Positions 1-13,765 are shown, counted from the first letter of the stretch. The stretch: DNA of 64,000 nucleotides from Capitulum mitella (GCA_030062745.1 CP099851.1:2718393-2782392); one strand, 5' to 3'. Notes: generated by a model not told the origin, from the letters alone. Numbers and translations are program-made.

Positions 1-3000
1 TGTTGCATTTTTCCTTTAATGCCATTGGGATGAGCAGGAGGAGGAAATTAGCACGCAGCATGTCCGGCGGGGCGTAGGCGATAATGACATTCTCACTGCT
101 CGCGGACGCCGCCAAGTGATGGCGAAGGAACAGGAATGAGGAGGACTGGGAGATGAATGTGGTCGCAGGAAGACGGTGAAGACTAGGAGAGGAAGAGAAA
201 GGGAAGGAGAAGGAGGGAGATGGAGAGAGAGAGAGGGAGAGAGATGTTTGAGTGTTAGTATGCTTTTTCTACGAATGGACAGAGTGGAATACATATCTGA
301 CATCGCCATGGTCCAATGGATAAGAAGCCGGAAGACGGAACCCAATATGCGGGGGACATTGGTGGCACGTGCAGACACCGGTCCCTGTCTGCACGTGCAG
401 CCAGTCACGTGACGGAGCGCAGGGTCGGCCGGTGGTGTCCGTCTGTCTGTCTGTACGTGGTCGCGCCGTGACCTGTCGATGGATGGCCGGTGCGCTACGG
501 ACCCTCCAGCGCGACCAGGCCAACCCAGCTCCGGGGGTCACGAGCCCAGTCCTGGCACGGGTCACCAGCCAAGGTCAGGGGTCACAGGTCAGGCTCAGGT
601 GCCACAGCTCGGGGGTCGCATGCTAAGTTCAGAGGTCACACACTAAGCTCAAGGGCTGCGAGAGGTCACTAACTGAACCAAAGGCGAGAGGGGTCACGAG
701 TCAAGCTGTGAGCTGTCGTGCTCGAACGATCGACTGAGGAGGACTGTTGGAGGACTGAGCAGTCGCTGGCAGCGACCGCCGCCAGTCACTACGCACTCGG
801 CGGTTGTATAGGTGTGTAGGTTTACAGGGTGTATGGAGTGTATAGGGTGTGGTCGGGGGGCCAGCTGTCGACTCACTCTAACGACCCCTGATAACCTCGA
901 CAAAGCCCTTCTGCGATAGGCTCGGACCATGCTGCGTACAGTCTGACATGGGAACTTTTCACTGGGCGCTGGGGTACCTTTGGGAAGAAAGGTACGTAAC
1001 AAATTCGGACCAAGCCGAAAGGAACAACTGAAAAGGGAGATTAGGTTGCATACAGCTGCAAGATGCATTCACCTTCTGGATTTTTCCATAACCACGCGTC
1101 GAGAGTTCGTGAGTTGGGATGCACGGTCTCAGGTGTCCAGCATGGAGTAAGGCTTGTGTAGGGTTGAAAACCTGGTTTCTCTTCCTGGTGTCGGAGTACA
1201 AATTCTCTTGGAGAATAAAATGTCATGCGTTTATGCGAGAAACATGGACTAACTAGGTGCTTTGCAAACCCATGTAGCCAGCCGGGGCGGATCCAGCGGA
1301 ATCCGTTTGGGGGGGGGGGCGGGGTAGAAATTAGTTTCCTGGGTCTGCATGGCAGGTCAACGGAGTCGTTTTGACCGGGGAAGGGCAGGGGGTGGAAGGA
1401 GGCTGGTCGCGGGTTTGGAGTGTACTTCAGCGGCCAAGTATGGATAGTAAACCATCAACCAGGGAGGGGGACGCTGTGTAACTTCAGACTCTAGTTGAGA
1501 AGGAATACCCATGTCTTCGGGGGAGGGGTAAATGACCATTTTGGAGTAAAAAAATTTTACTGGAGTATAATTTTTTTGGTACTCCTTGACATAAAACGAC
1601 AGGTTTCCCAACACTGGGCTTGTGTCTCGTCAGGGGTCAGTCGGTGCTCTCCTCGGCACCGGGTCTGCCTGGTCTTAGATATCTTTTTTTGCGCCGAAAG
1701 CAGGAGAATGAGTCAAAAGCGGCTGGAACTGACAAACGCTGCCACAGCCCGGTCAGCTCCGGATGTCATTGATAGGCGGGAAACTCAGACGGTAGATGCC
1801 TCATTCGGGAGTGGGCCTCGCTGAGGCAAAGATGCTACTGTGAAACCTCAGAAACAAGGCTCACTGGACAGGATTCTTTTTTAGTTGACATATTTACCCA
1901 GTTTCTGAATGGCGTCAAATGGTATGTTCCACTCTGGTCGACTTATCCTAAATAGATTTGATTGGTCGTAAAAAAGGTCCCTAAGAACATCTTCATAACC
2001 CACTCTCCCGAAAAAAGTCTAGGAATTTCACGAATGTAGTGAATGAAGAACTACATTCTGAAATCATCCATCAATATAACATAACACGGGACTCCCGGGC
2101 CAATGTACGAAGGCCTCTATAGACCTTTATTCGACCGTGGCATCAAGCAACAGCGGTCAGCAAGGCACAGGCGAATAGTTCATGTTCAAAAATCGCGGGA
2201 ACCTCCAGAAACGTAGAGCTTTAAGACTTACGGCGTACTACAGCTTGGCTTCTAATACCACAGGCTTAGGAGTCAAGAAGCTACCTGGCTATCTCAGTTC
2301 AAAAGAAATGGTCATGTTGAACATTTTCTTTCATGCTGAATGTCAGACCCGGTTCAAAGATGCAGTGCTAAGTCGTTCAGAACAGTATAGAACAAAAGCC
2401 GATTATAATACTGTATCAGTACAAGGACTTAAAATAAGAAATAAAACCAGAAACACACGTCAGCACAGTACACGACAAGCGCAAAACACTTTCTCATCAC
2501 AGTAACTGATTGCTGAGGTCCAGGGCTCTTACTGGAAATGACTGACCTCAGGGTGGACTTTAAAGCTTTTCCGGGACGTCAGACATCATTCGCTGACGTC
2601 GCATATAAATCAGCCCATCGTGTGTCGGTTGCAGTGCGGTGCGGCAGGGCGGACTTAGCCGGGGACTTCCATGAATGTCAATGAGCCCGTCACTGTCAGA
2701 CGGAGCCCAGCCAGACGGCCGATTCGGCAGATCGTGGACTTCTGATTTACTGCAGGCCTCGGATAAAATCAGTGGAACATCTCGTTAAAGAGGGGCAAGG
2801 GTTCAATGAATTTTACCATCACAAGGTTTAAGAAAGTTTAAAAACTGAAAAGCAAGGCCGCGTCACAATGGCTCAGCTTAGGAGCTATCTGTTGTTGGGA
2901 TTTTGAGAACCCACGTAAACATATGAAATTGCTACCGAAAAAGACAACATGCATTCGGATTTACTTTGAGCAATAACAAAGCCAATAGAAGGCCAAAGCT

Positions 3001-4029
3001 CCACATGAACGTGAGTTCACGTACATACATTACCACACCATGGGTTTCTAGACAACTCTGGTGTGAAAATGAAAATTTCCAAAAAAAAATTGAAAAGACG
3101 GGTGACATGAAAATCCTGGAATACATGTTTTGTTCGAATCGATATTAAGGCATTTGATCTGTATACAGTTGTTTCCCTCAAGGTGCGGCTTTGCCTCACA
3201 GAGTGGAGAAATATCACCGTTTACTTTTAGTTTTAAATTCTTCAGGTCAGCATCTGTCACCCGTATTATTCCGTCACATGGGTTATGTACTTCTGTCGGG
3301 ATTCAGATCTTGTAACTTTCGCCGTATATTTGCCCCCGTTGCAGGCGTTAATTGGCAGAGCAGTCAATGCATTTCAAACGCATTTTCCCTTGGGTTTCTC
3401 AGTCCCACGAATGCCACTTACCTATTCGCACAAGAGACGGCAGAGCGGCGAGCAACGGCAAATGCGCCACAATCACCGCCAAACAAGGCCAGGCAGCGCC
3501 GCACATCTCGGTAATCTGAAACTGATCAGAAATGCATTATAGTTTACAAACACAGCGAGCGACGTGTTTTTCAGTTCATTTCTCAGTACCAAACGCTTTT
3601 ATGTGAAGAGCAGACTGGAATGAAATAACTCAAAACTTTCTTAAATTTCGCCCAATCAATAATTTTTTGGAAACACCCGCCCTTGATGTTTTCACATCAA
3701 TGCGAAATGTAGGGAGTCGCTTTTTCCTAAATGATGGGGGGCCGAGCCGAGGGCCCGACATCCTCACCTCCCCCAAATGGGAGTTTATCAACGGATTTAT
3801 CCCATTTTATTTTGAACGACAGAAATTTTTCGATTTCCTCATTTTTTGCATTTGTACTTAAATATGTTTGTCTGCGTTGCCTGTTTACTTGTCTGTTTGT
3901 TCGCAGATAATGGAGCGGACCGTACATGATCGTATTACTCGGCATGTCTCCTCTGTGTCTCTCCCCTGCCCGGCATGGATTCCTCAACAAACGTTCCTGA
4001 GAGAATAACCTAACCTGTCTCGTAAAACA
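1..4029. other. Gene-free spacer
   Basis: No reading frame here looks like a real gene. It contains a purine-rich GA stretch near 176-246, a degenerate region rich in GGTCA/GGTCAC words near 535-700, and a G-run next to a sequence resembling a hAT MITE end (GGGGCGGATCCAGCGG) near 1285. The remainder is unremarkable mixed-composition DNA. Confidence 0.6.
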
Positions 4030-4660
4030 GTTCTGGAACATGATCGCCGGCGGCTGCCAGACAGACGTCATCTACACGTACTATTCCTTTGCCTTTACCA
4101 GCGTCATCATACTCTCCTTCACAAGTCCAAACACTCCTTCCATATGTCTGGTACCGGTGATTCGGTGGTTCGGGTCCTACCTCTGCGAGAGAAAGAGCAG
4201 CGAGTGATCGTCAACCGGAAGACCTCCGGCTGGCTCCGTCAGGTCCGGCGTGCCGGAAGGGAGCATAAGCGGGCCTGATCTGTGTGTCTGATTTCGCAAT
4301 CATGCGCCGTCTCACACAAAACCCATGTGACTTACGCGCGCCGACGATTTGAAACTATGAAGGCCAGCTCGCTCATTGGTCGACGCTGCTGTCCTCCAAA
4401 GTGGTCTCGATGGGCTCTGCAGCTGGTCTAATAAATGGATATTCAAGTCCAGTCCTAAACGCAAAACAACAACTGTCACTTCGCAAAAAAACATTTGTGC
4501 TTCCTACTCTGTCAACAGCGTTGCTTCGCACCGTGTCGGACATATGCGATCTAGGCGTGCTCTTGGACTCAAAGCTCGCATTTGGGTCACGCATACAGCG
4601 TCATCAGGGGAGAGAACCGCACCTCGGACACGTAGGTACAGGTCTCCACAAAAGTAATGG
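4030..4660 (+). pseudogene. Decayed non-LTR retrotransposon (LINE) reverse-transcriptase fragment
   Basis: Translation in shifting frames gives the ordered landmarks of a CR1/Jockey-type reverse transcriptase. Around 4165-4200 there is WFGSYLCER. It is followed in another frame by QRVIVNRKTSGWLRQV, and near 4240-4275 by SGVPEGS with GPDL, the palm-domain region that is usually SGVPQGS.LGP.L. Around 4385-4440 comes LDGLCSWSNKWIFKSSPKRK, and near 4545-4590 DLGVLLDSKLAFGSRI, the thumb region usually read DLGV..D..L.F..HI. At least three frameshifts and in-frame stops break it, so it is a dead 5'-truncated copy. The family assignment rests on motif recognition only. No poly-A tail or target-site duplication was identified. 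Confidence 0.8.
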
Positions 4661-5040
4661 TAGGCATTAGGGTCCTCGTGCTAAACCGACCATAGCTCCG
4701 GTATTCGTGGTGCTAATGTAATGGAATTTGAGCAGCTAGCTGCCGCGACGTAGCAGCACCCATAATAACTTATATTAATATAACCTAATAAAAAATTCAA
4801 ACCTCTGTTTCATATCTTAATTTCATGCCTAAGGCACGGGAAACCATATCTAGGCTCGGTTGGCGGAGCTGTTGGGTAGGTCTCTTGGTTCCGCCACTGC
4901 GCTAACTCTCTCGGCTGTCTTACCGGTAAGATCGGTTACATCGTGAATGGGCTACTGGGTGGAGGCTATGAGAAGGGAACGCGTCTTGATCAGCCTCATC
5001 ATGGGACATTTAAGAAAGCAGTTTCTGATAACTTGCATTT

Positions 5041-5045
5041 ATATA

Positions 5046-5088
<43 letters not shown>
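5041..5088. repeat. (AT)n microsatellite
   Basis: About 24 near-perfect TA/AT dinucleotides, with one interruption near the left end. Confidence 0.97.
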
Positions 5089-5091
<3 letters not shown>

Positions 5092-5840
5092 ATTCTGGCT
5101 TGTGGTTACGTTTTTCGCGGTTTATGCACACGTCCGCCGTGGTTCAGCCAGTGTAATCCGTATTCATTCATAAACTCACATACAAAGCGTCGGCTTGGAG
5201 CGCGGATACGCTGAGCTTGATTCCATGCTCTCCCGCTGCTACACAGCCCGTCAGTACATGAAGGCTGAAAGCCGAGATTTTTGCTGGGATGCAAAATAAG
5301 TTGGGCAAAATCCGAGGAGAAAAAATGGAGGTAGGTTAGGTTATCAAGAGATGCCGTAAGTGCAATCACATTAAAAAAGGTTACATCATTGTAAGTATCT
5401 ACGTTTCAAACAATCGAACTATTTTTGGTAGAAATTTCATGATTTCGTGCCCAGTAATTGGGAAGTATTAGCTTCCAGAAATAGTCAAAGCCGGGCCGGG
5501 CTGCTCAACTTCTATCCTGTTAGGTAAAATATGACTCACTCGCCTTTCGGGCTCGCTCATTGTCATGACTGTTTATTTCCTAATGTTTCCCCCTTCCGCA
5601 CTTAAACCGAAAGAAAAATTGGGAAGGGATGTCTCAGCTTTGGAGGGGATGAGATCCAAAATGATAGCCCCATACGGCTCGAGAGCAATAGTTCGTCAGA
5701 AAATACTGCGTATGGTTAGAAAATGCTTCAGTTGTCAGTCAACTGAGACATGTCGACTCAAGACAAGACAAGCTGGGTAGATGCTTACTCTTTCATCAGG
5801 GCGCGGAACAGAAGCTGTCTGGGCTAAAATGTTCGAGGAT
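5089..5840. other. Spacer with no recognised gene
   Basis: Mixed-composition DNA. Nothing was recognised on either strand. Confidence 0.5.
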
Positions 5841-6235
5841 CGTCCGTTACACACTCTCTCGCCGATTTCGGGTGTACTCACATTATAGATCACCCCACAC
5901 TAGTCCGTCATACACCCTGCCGATATCGGGTGTGTTCACCGCAGAGATCACCCACACTCGTCTGTCACACGCTCTCTAGCCGACGTCGAGTTATTCACCT
6001 CAGAGATCACCCAACAACAACAATCAACAAGAGATCGTCCGTCACACACCCTCTCGCCGATGTCGGGTGTACTCACCTCAGAGATCACCCCACAATCGTC
6101 CGTTTCACACCCTCTCGCCGATGTCGGGTGTACCCACCTAAAAGATCACCCCAAGGTCGTGCCGCACACACCCTCCAGCCAATGTCGGGTGCACTCACCC
6201 CAGAGATCACCCCCCAGGCGTGCCGGCACACACCG
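5841..6235 (+). repeat. Tandem array, about six 61-bp units
   Basis: Each unit carries the conserved blocks CGTCCGTCACACACCCTCTC, GCCGATGTCGGGTGTACTCA and CCTCAGAGATCACCCC. About six diverged copies run head to tail. The third unit has an insertion of CAACAACAACAATCAA-like sequence, and the last unit runs into a GC-rich stretch. Open frames across the array encode repeated phrases such as DVGCTHLRDHP, but they persist in more than one frame, so coding is doubtful. Confidence 0.9.
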
Positions 6236-7674
6236 TCGCGCCCGACTCCGCACCCGGCTCGTCCGTGCGCCGCGGCCGACCGGCCACAACTGAACGCGTC
6301 GAAGACGACGCGCCGCACGTCGGCATCCACGGCTGCCGCGTCGATTCCGACGCACGTGCCAGCTAAGAGCGCCACACCATTCGTTCTGAGACGTTAAAAG
6401 AACACAAGACTTTACATGATATGCTCTTCCTTTTCATTTCCGTTTTGCCTGCTTGTGTTTTTTTTTCATTTCTTTATTTACGTTCTTTTTAACTAGCCCC
6501 ATTTGATACCCAAACATGGTATTCCTCGCGAACCGGGCGGCGTTACTGGCTTGCCACCTGCTTGCCAGGTTCGCGAAGTCCTAACCATCATCGGTGGTGG
6601 GAGTAGATTCAGGAAAAAAGAATAGCGAGGAGTGGTGTGAACTGAAGTGATTCTTGAAATAGTGCGGAAACCAAGGTATTTAACGTAATCGGGTCACACG
6701 GGCAGGGAAGGGCACTCCTGCCCAGGGGTGTGGTTTCCTATCTCTTTGTGGGTGCCCCGACACCCACAATATGAAAATGGGCACCCACAATACGACTTGG
6801 TTACCCACAACTTAAAGTATGCTTAAATATTGAAGTACAGTTATCTTCTCAGACCCATAACGTTAACCACCTAAAATCAGCTTCATCAGCAACAATCGGG
6901 ACTTGTTTACTTCATCTTCACCCAACCATTGCTTTTCCCCATCACCCTACGAGTAAAACTGCGTCAAACCAGGCCCTAGAGCAAAGTCCTCCATTAAAGG
7001 GAATATATCTGTTCAGATCGTGATTTTCAACTGCACACGTACGACTGCAAGAGACATTTTTATGAATCGAAGAGAAGATACCATTCATTCTTGCCATCCC
7101 GCTCTCGTTTGTCCATATTTTACTGGGGTATGTATGCTATCTGTCAGCCCAAGTTTAATCTATTTACCCAGTTTTTTTAACACTAAAATCACCCACAAAA
7201 TGTGTCAGCGTACTGTGAGCCTCAGCGATGTCGAAGTTGACAACCGTTGACGAACACCGAATTTATTAGGTTGAACATCATGGATCCAGGTAAGCACCGC
7301 TGCAGTTCCATGGATTCCCCCGCAGGTATGCATTACGTGAATAGGTCGAAATACTTAAGTGTTGTTTGTCAAAACAATTGTCGCTGCCGTTTATAACTGC
7401 GTCTGTTACAGCAAGACAGGGTGTTGAATAGACATCGGGTGCGTCCAAGGTTGACCTACATATTGTCTGTTCACTAACTGCTTCCTTTCTCTAGCATTGT
7501 GCTCCTGTACTTCACGCACCAGTAACACTGCCGATAAATACAATAACTAAAATACGTAAAATTTTGGATCTAAGATGACCAAAATGCGCTTTTCATTTCC
7601 ATGATAATTCATAACCAATCCTAAATATTTCCTGGAATGTATTTTTGGAGTATTGGACAAACCAGATATATTAT
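6236..7674. other. Spacer with no recognised gene
   Basis: It begins GC-rich (6236-6400) and then becomes AT-rich. A short tandem element repeating ACCCACAA every 20-25 bp lies near 6755-6815. No coding or RNA signature was found. Confidence 0.5.
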
Positions 7675-8896
7675 TTAACCCGCGCACGACCGTCGGTCGG
7701 TTTCGAGCATGCTCGACTGGGGGAAGGCAGTTGGTCGCCCCCCTCTAACTCACGAACGATTGGTCGCACAATAAAAATAAGCATACCGTTGGAAAGCTTG
7801 TGACGAGTAGAGCTCAAAACTGGTCTCAGTTTTAGTTTTAAATAATATGTAAGCAATTTACGCCCTATATATGTTTTCTCATAGCCGACTGCATGAGACC
7901 GAGAAATGGCCTGAATCTCAAGGGCTGTGACTAATCACGCATAGGTAAAGGCACCAGTGCACAAGTAAAGGTCCGCGGATGCCGGTACACGTCTAATTTC
8001 CCACATTTGTCCAATATAAACGCCGAAACGTTGAGTTAAAGACACGGCAATTGTCGCGCCAGCTGTATGCAGGCTGTATGTAGGCGTGCGCCGCAGCCGT
8101 ATGCAGTAACAAATTGACGGTACCTAATTTTAACGTCCCTTTATTTTTGCGAAAAACCTATCCATGTAAATTTTATTGATATTAGTGGTTCTTGTGATGG
8201 TTTTTCATGCTTAAATTTTGGAAAAACTCATTAGTTACCAATGTACACAATTGGCGGAGCTTTATTCGCGAGAGCTTGTTTATTTCCAAAATATACAATT
8301 CTTCAAACTTTTTGAGGTTTCTGATATCACTTACCCCTGTGCAAGCTAGTTCTGCCATTGCCTAAACATTCTGAGTAATTCATCGCCGATTTTGACGGTG
8401 GTACATTTTGTCTCACTACAGTTATTCGTGACCTGACCTGAGGTCAATGGCTGGAACTCATTGATACTTGGCCCAATGACGTTAACTTGATGTCTGCTTC
8501 ACTCCACACTAAAAATGTTATGAAATGTTCCGTCAATTTCCAAAGAAAACGACGACATGTCTTAAAAATGGGCTTGACCTTAGCTCAATGACCCAGAAAA
8601 TTCTGAAAAATCTGAGATAACAGATTTGTTGCATCTGTCACTATTCCCTGAAAGTATTATTGAGATATCTTGTTTTGCGAAAAGGCTAGAGGGCGCTAAC
8701 TTTTTTTGACATAGGTCTGTTTCACCTGACCTAGGTTAGGCATCTGAGCTAGCCTGAGGCCAAAATTTTGACACGAGATGTAAAATTAATTAAGCAAATG
8801 TTACACGAAGTTTCGGGGCTCTGTGTTTGTTCGTTCTCTCGCAATCACAGCAAAACCTTACGGGGGGCGATGAACTGCCCACCGGGGATGGGTTAA
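7675..8896 (+). mobile_element. Full-length piggyBac-like MITE, copy 1
   Basis: A non-coding 1222-bp element bounded by TTAA at both ends. It starts TTAACCCGCGCACGACCG and ends GATGGGTTAA. It is nearly co-linear with the element at 44477-45694. Shared internal landmarks include TCGTGACGAGTAGAGCTC-like, CGCCGAAACGTTGAGTTAAA and GTGACCTGACCTSAGGTCAATGG. TTAA target sites and CCC..GGG termini are the hallmark of piggyBac-superfamily transposons. No transposase is encoded, so it is a MITE-like derivative. The superfamily assignment is inferred from the ends only. Confidence 0.8.
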
Positions 8897-11464
8897 GGAC
8901 GTCGTTGCCATAAGACTATCCATGGTTTACGTATCCTTTTGTAATTACCTCCCGTAATACCTTTTAAATTCATTTCTGTGAACTTTAGGCATAAACGCCC
9001 CCCCCCCCCCCCATCCTGCGATAAGCAATGTCTGGGGATGTCCTGAAATGTGTCTTGGGCACCTACAGTCATTTTCCAAAACCACATCCTTGCTCCTGCC
9101 TACCCATTTACGGGAAGGTACATGAAGCCGAGTCACGAGCAGGCGATGACAGATAACACTAAAGAGATCAGGACATCGTATCGCGATTTAAAATGTTAAC
9201 ACGTATGATCATCAACATCAAGCTGCGTTAAGCTGGTTCTGAATGACAAATATCGTCAACTGCTCGACGTGCCTACGGTTGAACAGAATAATGCTGGAGC
9301 ATACTAGATCCACAATCTACAGCCTGGACTTTTGCATCGTTCAGGTACTTGCTTGCACCTTCAGTCACGGTTTCTGCTTGAAATGCCACTTTATGATGAT
9401 TTAGAGGAAAAAGTATCTGCCCATAATGTTCCACAACTCGTTATGTTTAAGTTTGTTCTTGGTATAATATCATAAGATTTCACCGGAGACAACAACTGAA
9501 TATATATATATGTCTTAAAAGAAGCCCATTCGTTGAGTCTAAAATTTATCGTTGCCGATTTCGTTTATTCTGTAGTTATTCGGCTGGTATTTTCAGTGCC
9601 TTCATCAAAACTAAGAACGCAGATCATCTGGTTCTGTTATAGCAGATGAAAATCATATTACATGAGGTATGATCTTATAGCATTCATATCTCGTGATCCG
9701 GGTCAGATGCGGATGTCAAAGCAATGCTGTTAGTTATGCAAAGGTGAACATAGGTAGTGGGGACTGGGCCAACTCAGCTCAGGTTCAGGGCAGATGCTGA
9801 CAAAATGTCAGTCTCATTCCTTCCGCTTTCCGTTTTCCACCATCTTTTTCAGGCAATCATTAGCGCACACTTAAAGTTGTTTCGGTATTCCTTGATTAAA
9901 GGCCAAATAGGACCTGATATGAAATGGTTTTAAGATATTGCTATTAAGCGTAAAATGAAGAAACCAAAAGCTACTGAAAACTTCATGCTTCTTGCCTTCT
10001 AGTTCTTGTGCTATATTCAGAATACCTGTGGAGAGTCATGGAGAACTTCCGTGGACCAGTGTTAAAATAAAATCGAAGTTGAAGCGTTCTAAACTCGGGT
10101 TCTGTGCGAATGCTAAAACTTGGATAAGAAACATACGTCAATGTAAGGAAAATGTTTACGTAGTATTTGAAGGCGTGGAATGCAGCATACGTTTAGTGGT
10201 TTCGTCCAAAAAAGAGACCCTTGGAAGATCATGCCTGTTATTCATATCACCAATATATGGTCGCAAGCACGCACCCACGCAAGCTGCCAATTGACGCATG
10301 AACATGTGGATTGATTTCGATGCCGAAAATTCCTGGGCAGAAAGAATTCTAGGTTTTTTTACATGATATGACGCAGTTTAAATATAAGCTAACCTTCACA
10401 GCATGTCTCTGGGTACCAAGAATGTTCTTTAGTTAATCGTCTTGGGCCGGCATCCGGGTCCTCCCTTGCCGGGTGGGGGATCATGACAACCCCTAAAAAT
10501 CCCAAGAACTAGAAATCACACCGAAAAAGTAAAAACACATATAGAAAGCCCCTGGTTAAGGTTAAAGACGGCTTTTATATTTGTCTAATGAGGTCAGCAT
10601 TAACGTCGCCAGAGATCATCCTAGGTCAAGTTACTCCGTTGAGTAATTTGTAACTTGTAACTCGCGAAAAACTTTGATAACCGAGGTTTGTGTTCTTGTG
10701 GCTGTTAATGTTGTTGTGCTGTCGGTTGTTGTGATTCTTAACCCCATTCCGCGCTGGGGGGAGGGGGCAGATTCTGCCCCTCTCCGGCTTTTCGTTTGCA
10801 GTTCCCGGGCTTTTGGGAGCTGCTTCACGAAATTAAGTGATATTTCCTACATATGTTTGTTACATGTTGTAACAAAGTCAAAAAAATCTGCGTCCTCAAG
10901 AGGTGGTTCCAAGACGCATTTTTGGGGGTGTGCTTGAGGAATATCGCGCTCTTAGGAGATCGTGCACTTCGACGTCGTCATGTATTACTTTGGTGTGTTT
11001 TTTAAGGTAACGAACAGTTCAAATGATCGAAATACTGGTAATCTGCACATTTTCAAATATTATTCAGCAAAACACTGATCAGTGACAGATCCAGAGGCAT
11101 GTAAAAGAGGTGTTTATGTTTTCTTATTTCTAGCACTTTATGACTTTCTGTGGTAATATGACAAAGCTAACGTGTGATATAGACATCTTTATCCTAATTT
11201 ACGCATATAATGTGCTTATGTTTACTGCCATGATCGTCTCTAAGCATCGGTTTTCGAGTGCATATTTCGTCCAGTAACATGTTCAGTGGGCCTAACAAAC
11301 ATCTGGACTTGCTTGTTTGGTGCTGTTAGCTCCACGTATACTGCGATCAAACGTGATATACTGCAGGAAAAAGAAACATCCGAATCGGCTCTGGGGTAAT
11401 GTAAAAGGGAGCATTTTATTTCTTCTTTTCCCTGAGCAACTGTGACCCGATTTATGGAATAAGA
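8897..11464. other. Spacer with no recognised gene
   Basis: A C-homopolymer of about 15 lies near 8997-9012. The rest is AT-rich DNA without a supported gene. A sequence resembling a degenerate hAT-type end, CAGTGACAGATCCAGAGG, sits near 11080 and could be the outer left end of the palindromic element that follows. Confidence 0.5.
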
Positions 11465-13765
11465 CACAGTTGGAGTCATTCCACGACAGATCGACAAAGG
11501 GGTGGCACACTCATACATCAGATCGAGACCAAAATTGGTGTATAGGGTTTTCTTATACTATGAATTCATCTGTGCGAATTTCAGTTCGGTCCAGTCGACG
11601 GTTTAGGAGTTATAGCCTCCGGCAATTCGGCGAGGTCGCGATACAAGGATTTGTTCGGTGACCGATAACTATGTGAAATATTATTCAAAATCTAAATATT
11701 CATTTTTGAACTTGCAAAGCTTAAGAGTTACTGGTGGGATATTTCAGATATAATAATTAATAAAGCAGTTTCGGTAGAACCTCAGGTCACGTTATCTTCG
11801 GTGACCTTGATGCTCGCGAAAATGTTAAATTCTTTTAAGTCAGAATGAAAGGTCCACATTTTGGCTCCATTATGTCAATAAAAAAATAACGTCTTTGTAA
11901 CAAAAACAAATTTTGAGAGCGAAAACTTTACCATATTTCAAGCTTTTCGAGACCCCGCCCCAGGATCTCGAGAACTAAGAGAGCTATGGGCGCCGAATGA
12001 CCCTGCAGTCGGTGCGCCCCTAAGCCCCAATAACCAACCAACCAACCAACCAACCAACTAAGAGAGCTACGGAGATAAGAGTAACTCCAATTGGAAGCTC
12101 AAATTTCATAAAGAATAACTGCATACTTACTGACTGAGTTAATATGGTAGAGTCAAAAGGTCAAACAAGGTCATGTAACGACGTCCAAAACCTGTGGACA
12201 ATAAAAGCACATATGTCGGTTCTTTAAATCCATCTTGAGTACTGAGTCTTAACTCATGCCAGGTATGGTCATTAGCTATCGGAACACAGCACTGATTGGT
12301 GTCGAAACTGGCACTGAAGTATATTTACTCCAAGCAAATGTTTTGGAATCACTATTGTGAATATTTGGTCACAAACAGAAAAACTCGGAAAAAATCTATG
12401 AGGTCATTTTAGTCATATCAGACCAACCAAGGTCCAGTATGACAACATTAGGTGCGAATGCCAAGCAAACACCATTTGATCGCTAAAACCTGCTGATTTG
12501 GTATAACGTGCTGATTTGTTCTTAAATGGCATGGAAATCAGGGACAGCTCAAGTCAGGTCAGGTTAAGGACGATAACAGGTAAAAGTGGCTGTCTCGTTC
12601 GAAAAATCTCGTTGCCACGATGTTCGAACCAGACAGACACATTTTGTCTGCTATCGTCTTTGATCTGACCTGCCCTGCCCTGCCCCGCCCTTGACGACTT
12701 CCATGCCATTGGAAAACACATCAACATGATAACAGAGATCAAATGGCGTTTGTCTGACATCCTCACCTTTACCTCACGTCGAGATACGAGTGCTGTAATA
12801 TTTGAGCTTATTTGTCCTGATATGAGCTGATATGGCCTATATTGATCTTCTGATGGTTTTTCATGCGTGACCAGACATTCGCAATGGTGATACCAAAACG
12901 TACGATTGAAGTAAACTCACTTGACTGCCAGTTTCGACACCAATCAGTGCTGTGTTCCAATGGCTCTTGAGCTGACCCGACAATACCTGAGAAGTAGAAG
13001 ATATCTTTTTTGATATATATCTTTTTTGATAATGGGAAGTCGACCCTGGCTCTTTTTGGACTGTTCAACACTCAGCATGGATTTACAAGGCCGTCATATT
13101 TGCTTTAGCTGTCCACGGACTTTGGCCGTCATGACATGACCTTGTTTGACTTCCTGACCTCATGATATTAACTTAAAGTCAATCAATATGCATCCATTTT
13201 TTATTAAATTTGACGAGCTTTTGATTGGAGCCACTCTCATCTCCGTAGCTCTCTCAGTTCTCGAGATTCTGGGTTCGGGTCTCGAGAACCTTCAAATATG
13301 GTAAAATTTGCTCTCTCAAAATGAGCATTTATAACAAAAACGGTATTCCCTTTCATGCATAGATATCAAGCCAACATATGGGCCTTCCTTCATGGCTAAA
13401 CAAAATTCACCATATTTATTGGCATAGAGTTCGGCGAAGGTCACATGGCCTGAGGTCATGCAATTTTTTACTATTCAGTATATCCAAAAGGTCTGGCCAT
13501 TAACAGTTTTCTTGAACATCTGTGGGCTCAAAAATGTCCGAATATTTAGTCACAAAATTATCGGCCATTGAACAAACCCTTATAGTACGACCTCGCCGAA
13601 ATGCCGGAGGGTATAATTCCTGTACCGTTAATCCGGTCGAACCAGAATTTTCCCGGACTCATTCAGGACATATGGAAACCCCATTGACCAGTTCTGGTCA
13701 ACTAAGATATGCGGGTGGACAATCAATTCTTTGCCGTGTCGATTTGTCGTGGAATGCCCCAGCTA
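11465..13765. repeat. 2.3-kb imperfect palindrome (foldback-like inverted repeat)
   Basis: The left arm (about 11465-12603) is the reverse complement of the right arm (about 12622-13765) along its whole length, with many substitutions and small indels. Matched block pairs include CATTCCACGACA(G/A)ATCGACA at the outer ends and CCTCCGGCAATTCGGCGAGGTCG near 11609 with its partner near 13590. Others are CACAGCACTGATTGGTGTCGAAACTGGCA near 12285 with its partner near 12930, and GTCTGKCTCGTTCGAA-type sequence at the centre. The loop is only about 20 bases. A transcript through it could form a hairpin of more than 1 kb. It has no coding capacity. Confidence 0.85.
12030..12060 (+). repeat. (AACC)n short tandem repeat
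   Basis: CCAACCAACCAACCAACC-type tetranucleotide run inside the left arm of the palindrome. It is absent from the right arm, so it expanded after the duplication. Confidence 0.8.
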
